A stretch of 64,000 nt of DNA from Oceanobacillus alkalisoli (GCF_021556485.1 NZ_JAKGBW010000002.1:124001-188000), one strand, 5' to 3'; shown: positions 26,740-35,554, numbered from the stretch's first letter. The notes: generated from the letters alone by a model not told the origin. Numbers and translations are program-made.

Positions 26740-28569
26740 TTAGTTTGCCTGTTCAAGCAGTTGACTTTCATGAAGATTATAATAAGCACCTTTTTGCTTA
26801 ATAAGTTCAGCATGGCTTCCTTTTTCAATGATTTTTCCGTGTTCGAGCATGATGATGGTATTTGCTTCTTTGACTGTATTCAGCCGGTGGGCGATGACGA
26901 AGCTTGTTCTGCCTTCCATTAGCCGTTTAAGAGCTTCCTGGATTTTGAGTTCTGTAATCGTATCAATATTACTTGTCGCTTCATCCAAAACCAAAATCGA
27001 TGGATTGGCAATCAGTGCGCGAGCAATCGTGAGCAACTGTTTCTGTCCCTGACTAATACCGCTTCCCGATTGATCGAGAATTGTATCATACCCATTGGGA
27101 AGTTTTGTGATGAAGTCATGTGCATTCGCATCTTTTGCAGCTTGTTCGACTTCTGAATCCGTTGCATCAAGCTTTCCATAACGGATATTTTCTCTGATGG
27201 TTCCTTGGAACAGAAAGGCATCCTGCAGGACGAAAGCCATTTGTTTTCTTAAGCTGCTTCTCGTAATGTCTTTTATATCGATGCCGTCTAAGGTAATTTC
27301 CCCTGAATTATAATTATAGAAGCGGGAGATCAGATTAATGATTGTCGTTTTCCCTGCACCAGTATGTCCGACAAAGGCAACCGTCTCGCCGGGTTTTGCT
27401 TCAAAGCTTATCCCGTCCAGGATGGTATCCGCTTCATAAGCAAACTGAACCTCATCAAATATAATGTGCCCGGACGTTTCCATTAGTTCTTTTGCATGCT
27501 GTTCATCCCGTTCTTCTATCTCCTCATCCATCACATTAAATACACGCTCTGCGCCGGCAATCGCGGATAAAAGGATATTGAACTGGTTGGAAAGCTCGTT
27601 CAAAGGCCGGGTGAACTGTCTGGCATACTCCGTGAATATAACGATAATCCCAACTGTAACAAGCTCCTGATTACTGTAAATCGCAAGCAGGCCACCAGCA
27701 AGGGCAATTAATCCAAAGCTTAAGAAGTTCAGCATGTTCATGATCTTCGGAATGAGACCGGCAATCATCTGCGCCCAGAAACCAGTGCGCTTTAATTCAT
27801 TATTTCTTTCTTCAAACCCGTTAATCACTTTCTCTTCCTGCGAATACGTCTTCACAACATGTTGACCGGAAATAATTTCTTCTACATAACCATTCACTTC
27901 CCCAAGATGTCTTTGTTGCATTTTATAGAGCGGACCGGTGCGGGAAGTGATCCATTTCATCGCGTAAAACATGAGAGGAACAATGACGAGCGTAACAACC
28001 GTTAGGATCGGACTGAGTATAAGCATGACAATCAAGGTTCCGGCAAGCGTCAGAACACTTGAGAAGATTTGAATGACCGATTGGTTGAGCGTATTATTGA
28101 CGTTATCGATATCGTTTGTCAGTCGGCTCATCAATTCCCCGTGTTGCCGTTTATCAAAATAAGAAATCGGCAGTCTGTGAAATTGTTCAAATAAATCCTT
28201 TCGCAAGTCAAATACCGTATTCTGGGCAATGCCAATCATCCAGAAGTTTTGTAAGAAAATCGTAAGTGAATGGAAGAGGAAAACAAAAATCAAGCCGAGA
28301 AGCAGCGTTCCAAGTCCACTTGTTTCTCTGGTTACAATATAATCATCAATCGCCATCCCAATCAGATAGGGACCAAGTAAACCGAGACTAGAACTAAAAA
28401 ACACCATGAAGATGACGAGAAAAAGCATCCCTTTCTGCCGGGAGAGGTATTCCCAAATCCGTTTTAGGGTAGCTCCCATATTTTTCGCCCGTTTGTCTTG
28501 ATTGACCTGGATAGAATCAAGCTTGATCTTCTCATAGTGGAAGGGAGCCTTCCAGTCTTTATTCGACAT
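26740..28569 (-). CDS. ABC exporter subunit, consensus ATP site (YfiC/BmrD-like)
   Basis: 609 residues: six membrane segments (about 40-330) then an ATPase domain. Walker A is GHTGAGKT (about residue 407), the signature region GSGISQGQKQ (about 508) and Walker B ILVLDEATSNID (about 528) with the catalytic glutamate. It overlaps the upstream gene by 11 bases, so the two make a heterodimeric type IV exporter of the LmrCD/BmrCD/YheHI class, usually for lipids or drugs. ATG 28569 is spaced from AAAGGAG; longer frames run into the partner gene. The fused N-terminal 40 residues before the first helix are longer than in the partner, as is usual for this subunit. Confidence 0.93.
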   Translation of the reverse strand: MSNKDWKAPFHYEKIKLDSIQVNQDKRAKNMGATLKRIWEYLSRQKGMLFLVIFMVFFSSSLGLLGPYLIGMAIDDYIVTRETSGLGTLLLGLIFVFLFHSLTIFLQNFWMIGIAQNTVFDLRKDLFEQFHRLPISYFDKRQHGELMSRLTNDIDNVNNTLNQSVIQIFSSVLTLAGTLIVMLILSPILTVVTLVIVPLMFYAMKWITSRTGPLYKMQQRHLGEVNGYVEEIISGQHVVKTYSQEEKVINGFEERNNELKRTGFWAQMIAGLIPKIMNMLNFLSFGLIALAGGLLAIYSNQELVTVGIIVIFTEYARQFTRPLNELSNQFNILLSAIAGAERVFNVMDEEIEERDEQHAKELMETSGHIIFDEVQFAYEADTILDGISFEAKPGETVAFVGHTGAGKTTIINLISRFYNYNSGEITLDGIDIKDITRSSLRKQMAFVLQDAFLFQGTIRENIRYGKLDATDSEVEQAAKDANAHDFITKLPNGYDTILDQSGSGISQGQKQLLTIARALIANPSILVLDEATSNIDTITELKIQEALKRLMEGRTSFVIAHRLNTVKEANTIIMLEHGKIIEKGSHAELIKQKGAYYNLHESQLLEQAN

Positions 28570-30298
28570 TTGCATACTCCTTTCCGTGCTGGGATTCCAC
28601 AATCTGCTGATAAAGCTTGGATTGTTTAAGTAATTCATCATGTGTCCCTATTGCAAGCACTTCTCCTTCATCCATTAATAGGATCCGGTCAGTAGTTCTT
28701 GCGGTGGAAATTTTTTGTGTAATAATCATGATGGTACAGCTGTATGCTTCAATTGCCTGCAGCAATCGTGCTTCTGTCGCAAGGTCAAGTGCACTTGTAC
28801 TATCATCAAGCATGAGTATCTTCGGTTTCCGGATCAGTGCTCTTGCAATCGAAATCCGCTGTTTTTGTCCGCCGGAGAGATTCACTCCTTTTTGTCCGAC
28901 TCTCGTATCATACTGTTTAGGTAAATGCATGATTGTATCGTGAATTTGTGCATCTTTTGCGGCTTGTATCATTTCTGCATCAGACGCACCACCTTTTCCC
29001 CAAACGATATTATCTCGAATCGTTCCGGTGAATAGGAGCGGATTTTGCGGTACATATCCAATACTGCCCCTTAAGGTATGAAAGGCATAGGAATTAATTG
29101 CTTGTCCGTCAATCCGCACCTCTCCTTTAGTCGGGTCGAAAAGTCTTGGCATCAGTTGGAATATTGATGTTTTGCCCGATCCGGTGGCGCCCATAATCGC
29201 AAGGGTTTCTTTTGCTTGAATCGTGAAGGAAACATTTTTTAAAATAACCTCATCTGTTGCAGGATATTGGAAATATACATTGCGATATTCCACTGTACCA
29301 TCCTTAATTGCAATGTTACCCTCTGTTTCAGCTTCATCATACTCTGACTCACCTTCATCTTCTAATGTCAGTACTTCATTTACCCGTTCTGCCGATGCTT
29401 TCGTTCTTGAGAGAATGATAATAATAAAGGAAAACATCGAAATTGCCATCGCAACGCGCATTGCATAATTGACAATAGAAACAACTTCTCCAACTGCTGC
29501 ATTCCCGGCAAGCGACTGGACGTTTCCGAACCAGATGATGAAGATGAGGCTTAAGTTCATAATAAATAAAAGGATCGGCATCGTGGATTCCACAAAGCGG
29601 AAAGTACTTTTCGTTGAAGTCGCTAAATTCTCATTTGCACTCGTGAAGCGGTCTTTCTCAAAATTCCTACGCCCAAACGCTTTAATGAGCCGCATGCCTG
29701 CAAGATTCTCCTGCATAACCCGGTTGACGTGATCGACATTCGCCTGAACGTTCGAAAACATCTTACTGGCATACTTCATCACAAGGAATAAAAAGAGTAT
29801 GAGTAAAGGAACTGTCACAAGAAAGATCAACGCTAGGCGTGTATTTACAATAAATGCCATCGTCACTCCGCCAAGCACAAGGAAAGGGGCTTTTGCCATG
29901 ATCCGAAGCGCCATGAAGACCATATTTTGAATCTGGCGAATATCGTTCGTAAAGCGTGTCACAAGTGCTGAAGTTGGGTAATTACTTAAGCTTTTAAAGG
30001 AAAAATATTGGATGCGGGAGAACAGCTTTTGTCTTAGGTCATAACCGAATGCAAAGCTGACATGAGAAGAATAGAATGAGTTCAACACTCCGACAACGAG
30101 GGATAAAGCTGCGAGTCCAATCATGATGCCTCCCCACATGACAATATTTCCTACATCTTCCTGCAGCACTCCCTGATCGATCATCAACCCGAGAAATAAA
30201 GGGAGAAGGAGCTCGATAATCAGTTCAGAAAACATAAATATATAAGCCAAAATAATGGATATTTTATAAGGTTTTAAAAAGGAAAAAACATTTTTCAA
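28559..30298 (-). CDS. ABC exporter subunit, degenerate ATP site (YfiB/BmrC-like)
   Basis: 579 residues with the same fold as its partner. Walker A is GATGSGKT (about residue 367), the signature LSGGQKQ (about 468) is canonical, but Walker B reads ILMLDDSTSALD: the catalytic glutamate is replaced by aspartate. This is the classic asymmetry of heterodimeric exporters, with one hydrolysis site impaired. TTG 30298 is chosen, 6 bases behind TTGGAGGG. First gene of the pair; substrate unknown. Confidence 0.93.
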   Translation of the reverse strand: MKNVFSFLKPYKISIILAYIFMFSELIIELLLPLFLGLMIDQGVLQEDVGNIVMWGGIMIGLAALSLVVGVLNSFYSSHVSFAFGYDLRQKLFSRIQYFSFKSLSNYPTSALVTRFTNDIRQIQNMVFMALRIMAKAPFLVLGGVTMAFIVNTRLALIFLVTVPLLILFLFLVMKYASKMFSNVQANVDHVNRVMQENLAGMRLIKAFGRRNFEKDRFTSANENLATSTKSTFRFVESTMPILLFIMNLSLIFIIWFGNVQSLAGNAAVGEVVSIVNYAMRVAMAISMFSFIIIILSRTKASAERVNEVLTLEDEGESEYDEAETEGNIAIKDGTVEYRNVYFQYPATDEVILKNVSFTIQAKETLAIMGATGSGKTSIFQLMPRLFDPTKGEVRIDGQAINSYAFHTLRGSIGYVPQNPLLFTGTIRDNIVWGKGGASDAEMIQAAKDAQIHDTIMHLPKQYDTRVGQKGVNLSGGQKQRISIARALIRKPKILMLDDSTSALDLATEARLLQAIEAYSCTIMIITQKISTARTTDRILLMDEGEVLAIGTHDELLKQSKLYQQIVESQHGKEYANVE

Positions 30299-30403
30299 AC
30301 GCTGACCCTCCAAGCAAGAAAAATAATAGCAATTATTTAATTATTATAAGGGGAACCGGGTTATTTATCCACTATCATATTTCGGGGGTCGAAGTTTTGT
30401 ATA

Positions 30404-30637
30404 ATGATTGGTGTTTTTTGTTTCATTTATTTGAAACCTCCTATTTTTAAACAAATGAGTTTTGATTATGTTTATTTACTGATAGTTTTAATTTTACTAT
30501 CCATCATTGTGATGAATGGAGCCTTTATTGACTTAATGGCTGATGGATTACTTGTAACGGTTACATTTATAATCCTAACACCTTTGTATGTAAAAGCATT
30601 TTCAATAATAGACAGTAAAGGAAAACAGAATCCTTAA
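30404..30637 (+). CDS. Possible small membrane protein
   Basis: A 77-codon frame with two strongly hydrophobic stretches (about 24-42 and 47-65). No clear ribosome site stands before ATG 30404 or the internal ATG at residue 18. Composition is coding-like but I do not recognise it; it may be a remnant. Upstream bases 30299-30403 are the shared control region with the ABC operon. Confidence 0.35.
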   Translation: MIGVFCFIYLKPPIFKQMSFDYVYLLIVLILLSIIVMNGAFIDLMADGLLVTVTFIILTPLYVKAFSIIDSKGKQNP

Positions 30638-30687
30638 TTCAACGCAAATATATAGGTCAGTATATACAATATCTTACGCTTAGAATG

Positions 30688-30748
30688 ATTGTTCATCGCT
30701 CAGTTGGCAGAGCGCTTAGAGGTCGTTGGTTCGATACAGTGGGAGCTT
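30688..30748 (+). pseudogene. Decayed tRNA copy
   Basis: ATCGCTCAGTTGGCAGAGCG (D-arm) is joined by CTTAG directly to AGGTCGTTGGTTCGATACAG (variable region and T-arm). It closely resembles the intact tRNA-Val 430 bases further on, but the anticodon arm is deleted and the acceptor stem does not pair. Not a functional tRNA. Confidence 0.75.
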
Positions 30749-30788
30749 CTCGTTTGCTCCTAGCTATCAAATTGATAGAAAGAGAGAC

Positions 30789-30816
30789 TTGGAAACGTTC
30801 ATAGATATGGTATAAT
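30789..30816 (+). promoter_or_regulatory. Promoter of yjfB
   Basis: -35 TTGGAA (30789-30794), 16-base spacer, -10 TATAAT (30811-30816), 40 bases before the start codon. This is a vegetative-type promoter. Confidence 0.6.
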
Positions 30817-30855
30817 AGATATAGTCAAATGATTTACAGAGAAAGGGGTAAGGAA

Positions 30856-31050
30856 ATGGATATTGCAAAGCTTTCTACAGTATTAAGCCAATCCCAAGTG
30901 AAGCAGCAAGCAAGCCTTTCAGTAATGAAAATGATGATGGACACTGGAAAAGTTCAAGCGAATGATATGCTTGAAATGCTGGATGAAGGTGTAAGTGCAC
31001 CGGATGCAGGTCATCCGTATTTAGGTGGAAAAATTGATATTCAAGTATAA
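30856..31050 (+). CDS. yjfB: YjfB family protein (putative motility protein)
   Basis: 64 residues beginning MDIAKLSTVLSQSQVKQQASLSVMKMMMD, with the conserved HPYLGGKIDIQV ending of the YjfB family. B. subtilis yjfB belongs to the SigD (motility) regulon but has no known activity. ATG 30856 follows AAAGGGGTAAGG; the longer frame is rejected. It is transcribed from its own promoter and lies just before tRNA-Val. Confidence 0.85.
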   Translation: MDIAKLSTVLSQSQVKQQASLSVMKMMMDTGKVQANDMLEMLDEGVSAPDAGHPYLGGKIDIQV

Positions 31051-31074
31051 AAAATACGAAATGTAAAATGTTGC

Positions 31075-31103
31075 TTGCAAGAAATGTAAATTTATTGTAT
31101 ACT
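31075..31103 (+). promoter_or_regulatory. Promoter of tRNA-Val
   Basis: -35 TTGCAA (31075-31080), 17-base spacer, -10 TATACT (31098-31103), starting transcription about 15 bases before the tRNA. Confidence 0.75.
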
Positions 31104-31124
31104 AAATCTTGCAGTTGAAAAAAC

Positions 31125-31197
31125 GATTCCGTAGCTCAGCTGGGAGAGCGCTACCTTGACAGGGTAGAGGTCGTTGGTTCGAGCCCAATCGGAATCA
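31125..31197 (+). tRNA. tRNA-Val (GAC)
   Basis: 73 nt cloverleaf: acceptor GATTCCG/CGGAATC with discriminator A; D-arm GCTCAGCTGGGAGAGC; anticodon stem CTACC/GGTAG with loop TTGACAG, anticodon GAC at 31156-31160 region; T-arm with GGTTCGAGCCC. The 3' CCA is not encoded (CTA follows). A single-gene transcript closed by the hairpin at 31204. Confidence 0.95.
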
Positions 31198-31203
31198 CTA
31201 TCT

Positions 31204-31252
31204 AAAAAGGCGTCAATCCTTTGTATATCAGAGGATTGACGCCTTTTTTTTC
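31204..31252 (+). terminator. Terminator after tRNA-Val
   Basis: AAAAAGGCGTCAATCCT pairs with GGATTGACGCC plus a T-run of nine. Confidence 0.93.
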
Positions 31253-31328
31253 GTGCCCCTTCCAGTAATAGATTCCGATACAATGAAGCATCACTGATTT
31301 CTGGGATTTGTTTGTCTCACACTGAAGA

Positions 31329-32222
31329 TTACAAGTTGATCGGTTTTCCACCAGTCACCCCGTAAATCTGACCGGTGATATAACTCCCTTCATCGGATGC
31401 AAGAAGAACATACACCGGCGTAAGCTCTACCGGCTGTCCTGCACGGCCAAGAGGAGCGTTTTGCCCAAACTCAGGGATTTGCCCTTCCAATTTTCCGTTA
31501 TCGAGTTGTAACGGCGTCCAAATAGGACCTGGAGCGACACCATTGACACGTACCCCCTTTGACGCAAAGTACGAAGACAGGGAAACCGTGAAGTTGCTGA
31601 TTGCACCGTTTGTAGCTGCATAATCCAATAAAGGGGTGGAAGGATCAAACGATTGAACGGATGTCGTTGTGATAATGGCGCTTCCTGGTTCGAGATGTTC
31701 TTCAGCCGCTTTTACCGTCTCAAACATGCTGATGATGTTAACTTTGAAGGTGTCATGCACTTGCTTCATTGGAAGATCACTCAAGGAGGCTTGAGCGATT
31801 TGTTGCGCGGCATTCAATACAAGTGTGTCTAGTCTTCCAAAAGCTTCCACTGTTTTTGTAACAATCTCCGTTGCTGCTCCGTCATCCCGCAAGTCATACG
31901 GCAGCAATAATGCTTTTTTGCCTGCTTTTTCAATTAATTCTTTGACTTCGTTGGCATCTTCTTCTTCTCCGGGGAAGTATTGAATGGCAACATTGGCACC
32001 CTCGCGTGCATAAGCGATAGCAGCGGCACGGCCAATCCCGGAATCGCCACCAGTAATCAAGGCATTGCGTCCTTCCAGGCGATTGTTTCCTTTATAAGCT
32101 TCTTCTCCGCTGTCAGGTTTAGGTCTCATTTTATTTTGTATCGCTGGAGTGTTCTGTTCCTGATCCGGAAACTCTTCCGTATGGAACATCTTTCGTGGGT
32201 CGGTTAGATATGAATTTTTCAT
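31329..32222 (-). CDS. SDR family oxidoreductase with altered active site
   Basis: 297 residues of the extended-N-terminal SDR group (YhdF/YdaD-like general stress proteins). The NAD(P) motif is GGDSGIGRAAA (about residue 58), NAAQQ stands for the NAG motif (about 136), and the serine is in TTSVQSFDPS (about 187). The catalytic YxxxK reads YAATN (about 201): the lysine that lowers the tyrosine pKa is asparagine (codon AAC). C-terminal GQIYGVTGGKPINL is intact. Start behind GGAGATG. Catalysis may be lost or changed; otherwise the protein is complete. Confidence 0.9.
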   Translation of the reverse strand: MKNSYLTDPRKMFHTEEFPDQEQNTPAIQNKMRPKPDSGEEAYKGNNRLEGRNALITGGDSGIGRAAAIAYAREGANVAIQYFPGEEEDANEVKELIEKAGKKALLLPYDLRDDGAATEIVTKTVEAFGRLDTLVLNAAQQIAQASLSDLPMKQVHDTFKVNIISMFETVKAAEEHLEPGSAIITTTSVQSFDPSTPLLDYAATNGAISNFTVSLSSYFASKGVRVNGVAPGPIWTPLQLDNGKLEGQIPEFGQNAPLGRAGQPVELTPVYVLLASDEGSYITGQIYGVTGGKPINL

Positions 32223-32421
32223 TAAAAATCATCTCCTATCTGTTAGCAAAAAGATCTGAATACCCTATTAAACAGGTTGCGCAATTGTATTGTCACCCTG
32301 TGCTTTAATGATTTTCCCTAAGTTCATTTTCTTTAAACTTCTCCAAACCTTACCCTTTTCTCACTCACTCTGCACTACGTCAATTAACTAGAATTTGGAG
32401 TATAGAAATGCTTCTTATATT

Positions 32422-32537
32422 AATGAATTTCATAATACGTATTTAATGCTTTCCCATCACCATATGTAGTTGAGTTGGTTCGTTCCCAACTACATATGGT
32501 GATGGAAAAGCCGACTTTGGTAATTATGAAATTCATT
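32422..32537 (-). mobile_element. 116-bp hairpin MITE, copy 1
   Basis: Terminal inverted repeats AATGAATTTCATAAT / ATTATGAAATTCATT enclose a long internal palindrome (CCATCACCATATGTAGTT against AACTACATATGGTGATGG). Copies at 33554-33669 and 39693-39808 have the opposite orientation. It lies in the 470-base gap between the SDR gene and the LysM-3D gene; the rest of that gap is AT-rich and shows only the yocH-like promoter area. Confidence 0.88.
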
Positions 32538-32695
32538 CATATGTTTAAAAAAAGTAAATAGAACCTAAAAGTAAATATTTATCAAATTTTTAATATATTA
32601 GGATTATTTGTAATAACCTCTTAAACAAGCTGTAACCACAGAGGGACTTCCTCATGCTAGGATTAGACTTATCAATAACAAAAGGGGGACTACTA

Positions 32696-33502
32696 ATGAA
32701 AAAGTTAGTATCCGTATTGATAGGTCTGGTTATGATTGGTATTGCTGCGACATCAGTGTCAGCAGCTGATTATGAGGTGCAAAAGGGAGACAGTCTTTGG
32801 AAAATAGCGAATGAACATAATACAACTGTTGAAGTATTGATGGAAATAAACGAACTCAAAACGTCATTAATTCATCCGAAACAAGTATTGAAACTCGGAG
32901 TGGAAGAGACGGAAGCAGAGGCTTATATTGTGCAGGAGGGAGATACCCTTACACATATTAGTAATGCATATGGTGATAATGTAACAGTTGATAAATTGAA
33001 GGAATGGAATAATCTATCTGCTGATCTGATAATAACGGGGCAGAGTTTAACGGTGAATGGAACTGGAGCTGAACAGACAACAACCGAAGAGGTGGAGCAA
33101 ACAGCTGATGAACCGGTAGTTGAGACAGGCGCCGATGCAAGTGAAGAAGTAGAAGAAGAGCAAGTTGAATCATCCGAAAAGGTAGAGGAAACAACAACCA
33201 ATGACGTTCAAGGGGAAACATTTGCAGTTGAAGCAACCGCCTATACTGCAGGCTGCTCTGGCTGTTCTGGTATTACGGCAACTGGAATTAATCTGAATAA
33301 CGATCCATACGCAAAAGTCATTGCCGTAGATCCTAATGTTATTCCGCTAGGTACACAGGTCTTTGTAGAAGGCTATGGATATGCCGTGGCAGGTGATACA
33401 GGCGGTGCCATCAAAGGATATAAAATAGATGTACATCTTCCGACAAAGAAGGAAGCATACAACTGGGGTAGAAAAACAGTAAACATCACGCTTATAGAGT
33501 GA
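32696..33502 (+). CDS. Secreted LysM-3D cell wall protein (YocH-like)
   Basis: 268 residues: signal peptide (1-25, ending VSA-AD), two LysM repeats (YEVQKGDSLWKIA about 27 and YIVQEGDTLTHIS about 78), an acidic Glu/Thr linker (about 125-185), and a C-terminal 3D domain (about 190-268). The 3D domain carries the aspartates in AGDTGGAIKGYKIDVH, as in MltA-like lytic enzymes. It is expected to cut or remodel peptidoglycan, like B. subtilis YocH. ATG 32696 follows AAAAGGGGG. Upstream there are two TGTAAY half-sites (32610, 32631) but at 16-base rather than the 5-base WalR spacing. Confidence 0.9.
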   Translation: MKKLVSVLIGLVMIGIAATSVSAADYEVQKGDSLWKIANEHNTTVEVLMEINELKTSLIHPKQVLKLGVEETEAEAYIVQEGDTLTHISNAYGDNVTVDKLKEWNNLSADLIITGQSLTVNGTGAEQTTTEEVEQTADEPVVETGADASEEVEEEQVESSEKVEETTTNDVQGETFAVEATAYTAGCSGCSGITATGINLNNDPYAKVIAVDPNVIPLGTQVFVEGYGYAVAGDTGGAIKGYKIDVHLPTKKEAYNWGRKTVNITLIE

Positions 33503-33553
33503 TCAGACTGCCTTTTTGTATGAAGGTCTAACTAGATGTTTATTAAATAGTTG

Positions 33554-33669
33554 AATGAATTTCATAATTACCAAAGTCGGCTTTTCCATCACCATATGTA
33601 GTTAGGGATGAACCAACTCAATTACATATGGTGATGGTGAAGCATTAAATACATATTATGAAATTCATT
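33554..33669 (+). mobile_element. 116-bp hairpin MITE, copy 2
   Basis: Same element as copy 1, inverted relative to it. Its right end (GAAATTCATT, ends 33669) abuts the broken LysR fragment, so insertion or recombination at this element probably removed the start of that gene. Confidence 0.88.
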
Positions 33670-33942
33670 AATCATAATAATTATCCAAATGTAGAGTTAA
33701 CCATGAAAACAGGTGTCAACAATGATTTAATACGAGATATTTTGAATTGCAAATTAGACGGTGCCTTTGTTATAGGCTTTGGGAATCACCCTGACATTGA
33801 GCAGATTGAGGTTTTTAAAGAGGAACTTGTTTTAATAGCAGATAACAAAAAAGTAAGTTATGACAGTCTAAAAAATAGTCGGGGACCCTCTAGGGCAAGC
33901 AGTGCCCGTCATTCGGCGATTTTATCTAGATTTGTAGACTTT
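33670..33942 (+). pseudogene. Fragment of a LysR-type regulator
   Basis: YPNVELTMKTGVNNDLIRDIL and LDGAFVIGFGNHPDIEQI belong to the substrate-binding domain of LysR regulators; EELVLIADNKK continues the match, after which similarity stops. The HTH DNA-binding part is missing, replaced by MITE copy 2, and the C-terminal subdomain is lost. Not a functional regulator. Confidence 0.8.
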
Positions 33943-33982
33943 ATTGAAGTTATTGTTAATAAAAAAGGGAGGAATATCATAC

Positions 33983-34402
33983 ATGACTAAAATGAATCTT
34001 GAGTTGGCCAAACAGCTTATCGAAGGAGCCGAGAAAAAAGCAGCAGAGCTTGGAATCCAGATGGTTATCTCTGTGGTGGATGAAGGTGGAAATCTAATTG
34101 CAGTACATCGTATGGATGATGCATGGTTAGCTAGCGTTGATATCGCGCAAAACAAAGCATGGACTTCGGTTGCATTAAAAATGCCAACAGCAGATTTAGC
34201 TGAAGCGACTGTTCCGCACGCAGAGCTCTATGGTTTGAACACAACAAATAATGGACGGTTAGTTCTCTTTGGCGGAGGCATCCCTTTAGTGGAAAATGAT
34301 GAAGTAATCGGTGCTGTCGGCGCAAGTGGAAGTGCTGTTGAGCATGATATCCAAGTTGCCCAGGCTGCGGTTGATGTATTTGAAAATATAAAAGTAAGAT
34401 GA
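33983..34402 (+). CDS. GlcG/HbpS family heme-binding-like protein
   Basis: 139 residues of the GlcG/HbpS (DUF336) family: AAELGIQMVISVVDEGGNLIAVHRMD (in part, about 19-44), then FGGGIPLVENDEVIGAVGASG (about 94-114). Members form octamers; some bind haem or cobalamin breakdown products, others are encoded with glycolate or diol pathways. ATG 33983 follows GGGAGG at a long spacing. Its neighbours (a broken LysR gene and a terminator) give no pathway. Confidence 0.88.
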   Translation: MTKMNLELAKQLIEGAEKKAAELGIQMVISVVDEGGNLIAVHRMDDAWLASVDIAQNKAWTSVALKMPTADLAEATVPHAELYGLNTTNNGRLVLFGGGIPLVENDEVIGAVGASGSAVEHDIQVAQAAVDVFENIKVR

Positions 34403-34445
34403 GTGGAGCAATTGTTCCATAGAGGCGAATCTCTGAAGTGGTAGG

Positions 34446-34500
34446 GTCAGTTCCTTGTTGTGCTAAAGGATTAGCATGGCAGGGGACTGATTTTTTTCTA
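34446..34500 (+). terminator. Terminator after the GlcG-like gene
   Basis: GTCAGTTCCTTG pairs with CAGGGGACTGA around a smaller TGCT/AGCA stem, then seven T. The following 380 bases to 34882 contain no gene; they hold MITE copy 3 and, on the minus strand near 34500-34590, a short coding-like remnant I cannot assign. Confidence 0.75.
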
Positions 34501-34763
34501 TTCCATATAGAAAGTTTAACACTCCATATTCTTTCAACGGGTTGTGGTTGATTTGAGCGATTTTGTCTATTGGATACAACTTTAAGCATTAAAATTCAAG
34601 TGTTTAATCTGTTTAAATCTAGCTTTATCTTCCTTCTTAAAATTTCCCTTAGAAGTGTGCAATTGGTAGCGAGTTTCCGCTGACTCAAAGAATTTGACGG
34701 CTTTAGTCATATTGGTCAACTAATTTCAATAAGTAAGCTTTATCTGCTATAATAGATTAGTTG

Positions 34764-34811
34764 ATTGCATTTCATAATTACCAAAATTAAATACGTATTA
34801 TGAAATTCATT
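34764..34811 (+). mobile_element. Hairpin MITE, copy 3 (48-bp deletion derivative)
   Basis: Only the ends remain: TTTCATAATTACCAAA is joined directly to ATTAAATACGTATTATGAAATTCATT (the last part of the full element). The 68-bp palindromic middle is missing. Confidence 0.85.
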
Positions 34812-34882
34812 AAGTTGAGTAATTATTAATGATGAAAAATATACGCATTTTCTGCCGTACATAAAAAGAAAGAAGGATATAG

Positions 34883-35554
34883 ATGACTAAAGCATTTGTT
34901 TACCGTTGGCTATTCTTTTTTATCGGAATCATGCTGTTAGGTCTCGGAGCATCGTTAACCATTAAAGGTCAGCGATTCGGTGTTGGTTCTTGGGATGTGC
35001 TGCATATCGGATTATTCCAAAATCTAGGGCTATCGATTGGCATGTGGTCCATTATTGCTGGAATTATCGTTATTACGATTGCTTCTATTGGTCTACGTGA
35101 ATTTCCAAGAATAGGCACCTTTTTGAATATGATTCTGGTCGGTTTATTTATCGACTTTTTTAACTGGCTGATCCCTGATCCCCAAACTTTTCCTCTGCAA
35201 CTTGTCAGTTTTATTCTAGGCATTTTATTGCTGGGTAGTGGTTCTGGTATTTACATTTCGGCGGATCTGGGAGCAGGACCGCGAGATAGCTTAATGCTGC
35301 TTATCGTTAAAAAACTTAAACTTAGTATACGTGTTGCACGTACGATGATAGAAGTCATTGTTGCGTTCGCTGGATTTTTATTAGGCGGGCCGATCGGTCT
35401 TGGTACGGTCATCATGGCTTTTGGACTTGGCCCGGTGATGCAGACTGCATTAGGATACAGTAAGAAAATATTAGACGATTTGATGACAGAAAAACAGGTG
35501 TCTACTTATGCTGGAAGCAGGGATGGATTCATATCCGAGGATAAAATTGGTTAA
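34883..35554 (+). CDS. YczE/YitT-like membrane protein
   Basis: 223 residues with five membrane segments. LGLGASLTIKGQRFGVGSWDVLHIGL (in part, about 20-45) and SGIYISADLGAGPRDSLML (about 123-141) are the duplicated G-x-x-x-W/RD signature of the YczE family. In Bacillus YczE is needed for some polyketide/bacillaene production, but the general function is unknown. Start behind AAGAAGGA. Transcribed alone. Confidence 0.85.
   Translation: MTKAFVYRWLFFFIGIMLLGLGASLTIKGQRFGVGSWDVLHIGLFQNLGLSIGMWSIIAGIIVITIASIGLREFPRIGTFLNMILVGLFIDFFNWLIPDPQTFPLQLVSFILGILLLGSGSGIYISADLGAGPRDSLMLLIVKKLKLSIRVARTMIEVIVAFAGFLLGGPIGLGTVIMAFGLGPVMQTALGYSKKILDDLMTEKQVSTYAGSRDGFISEDKIG

Noticed and set aside
32600-32640. 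WalR box before the LysM-3D gene
   Set aside because: Two TGTAAY half-sites are present but 16 bases apart instead of the 5 required for tandem WalR binding.
34500-34590. Transposase remnant on the minus strand
   Set aside because: A short coding-like stretch is present, but it is too brief to assign to any family.
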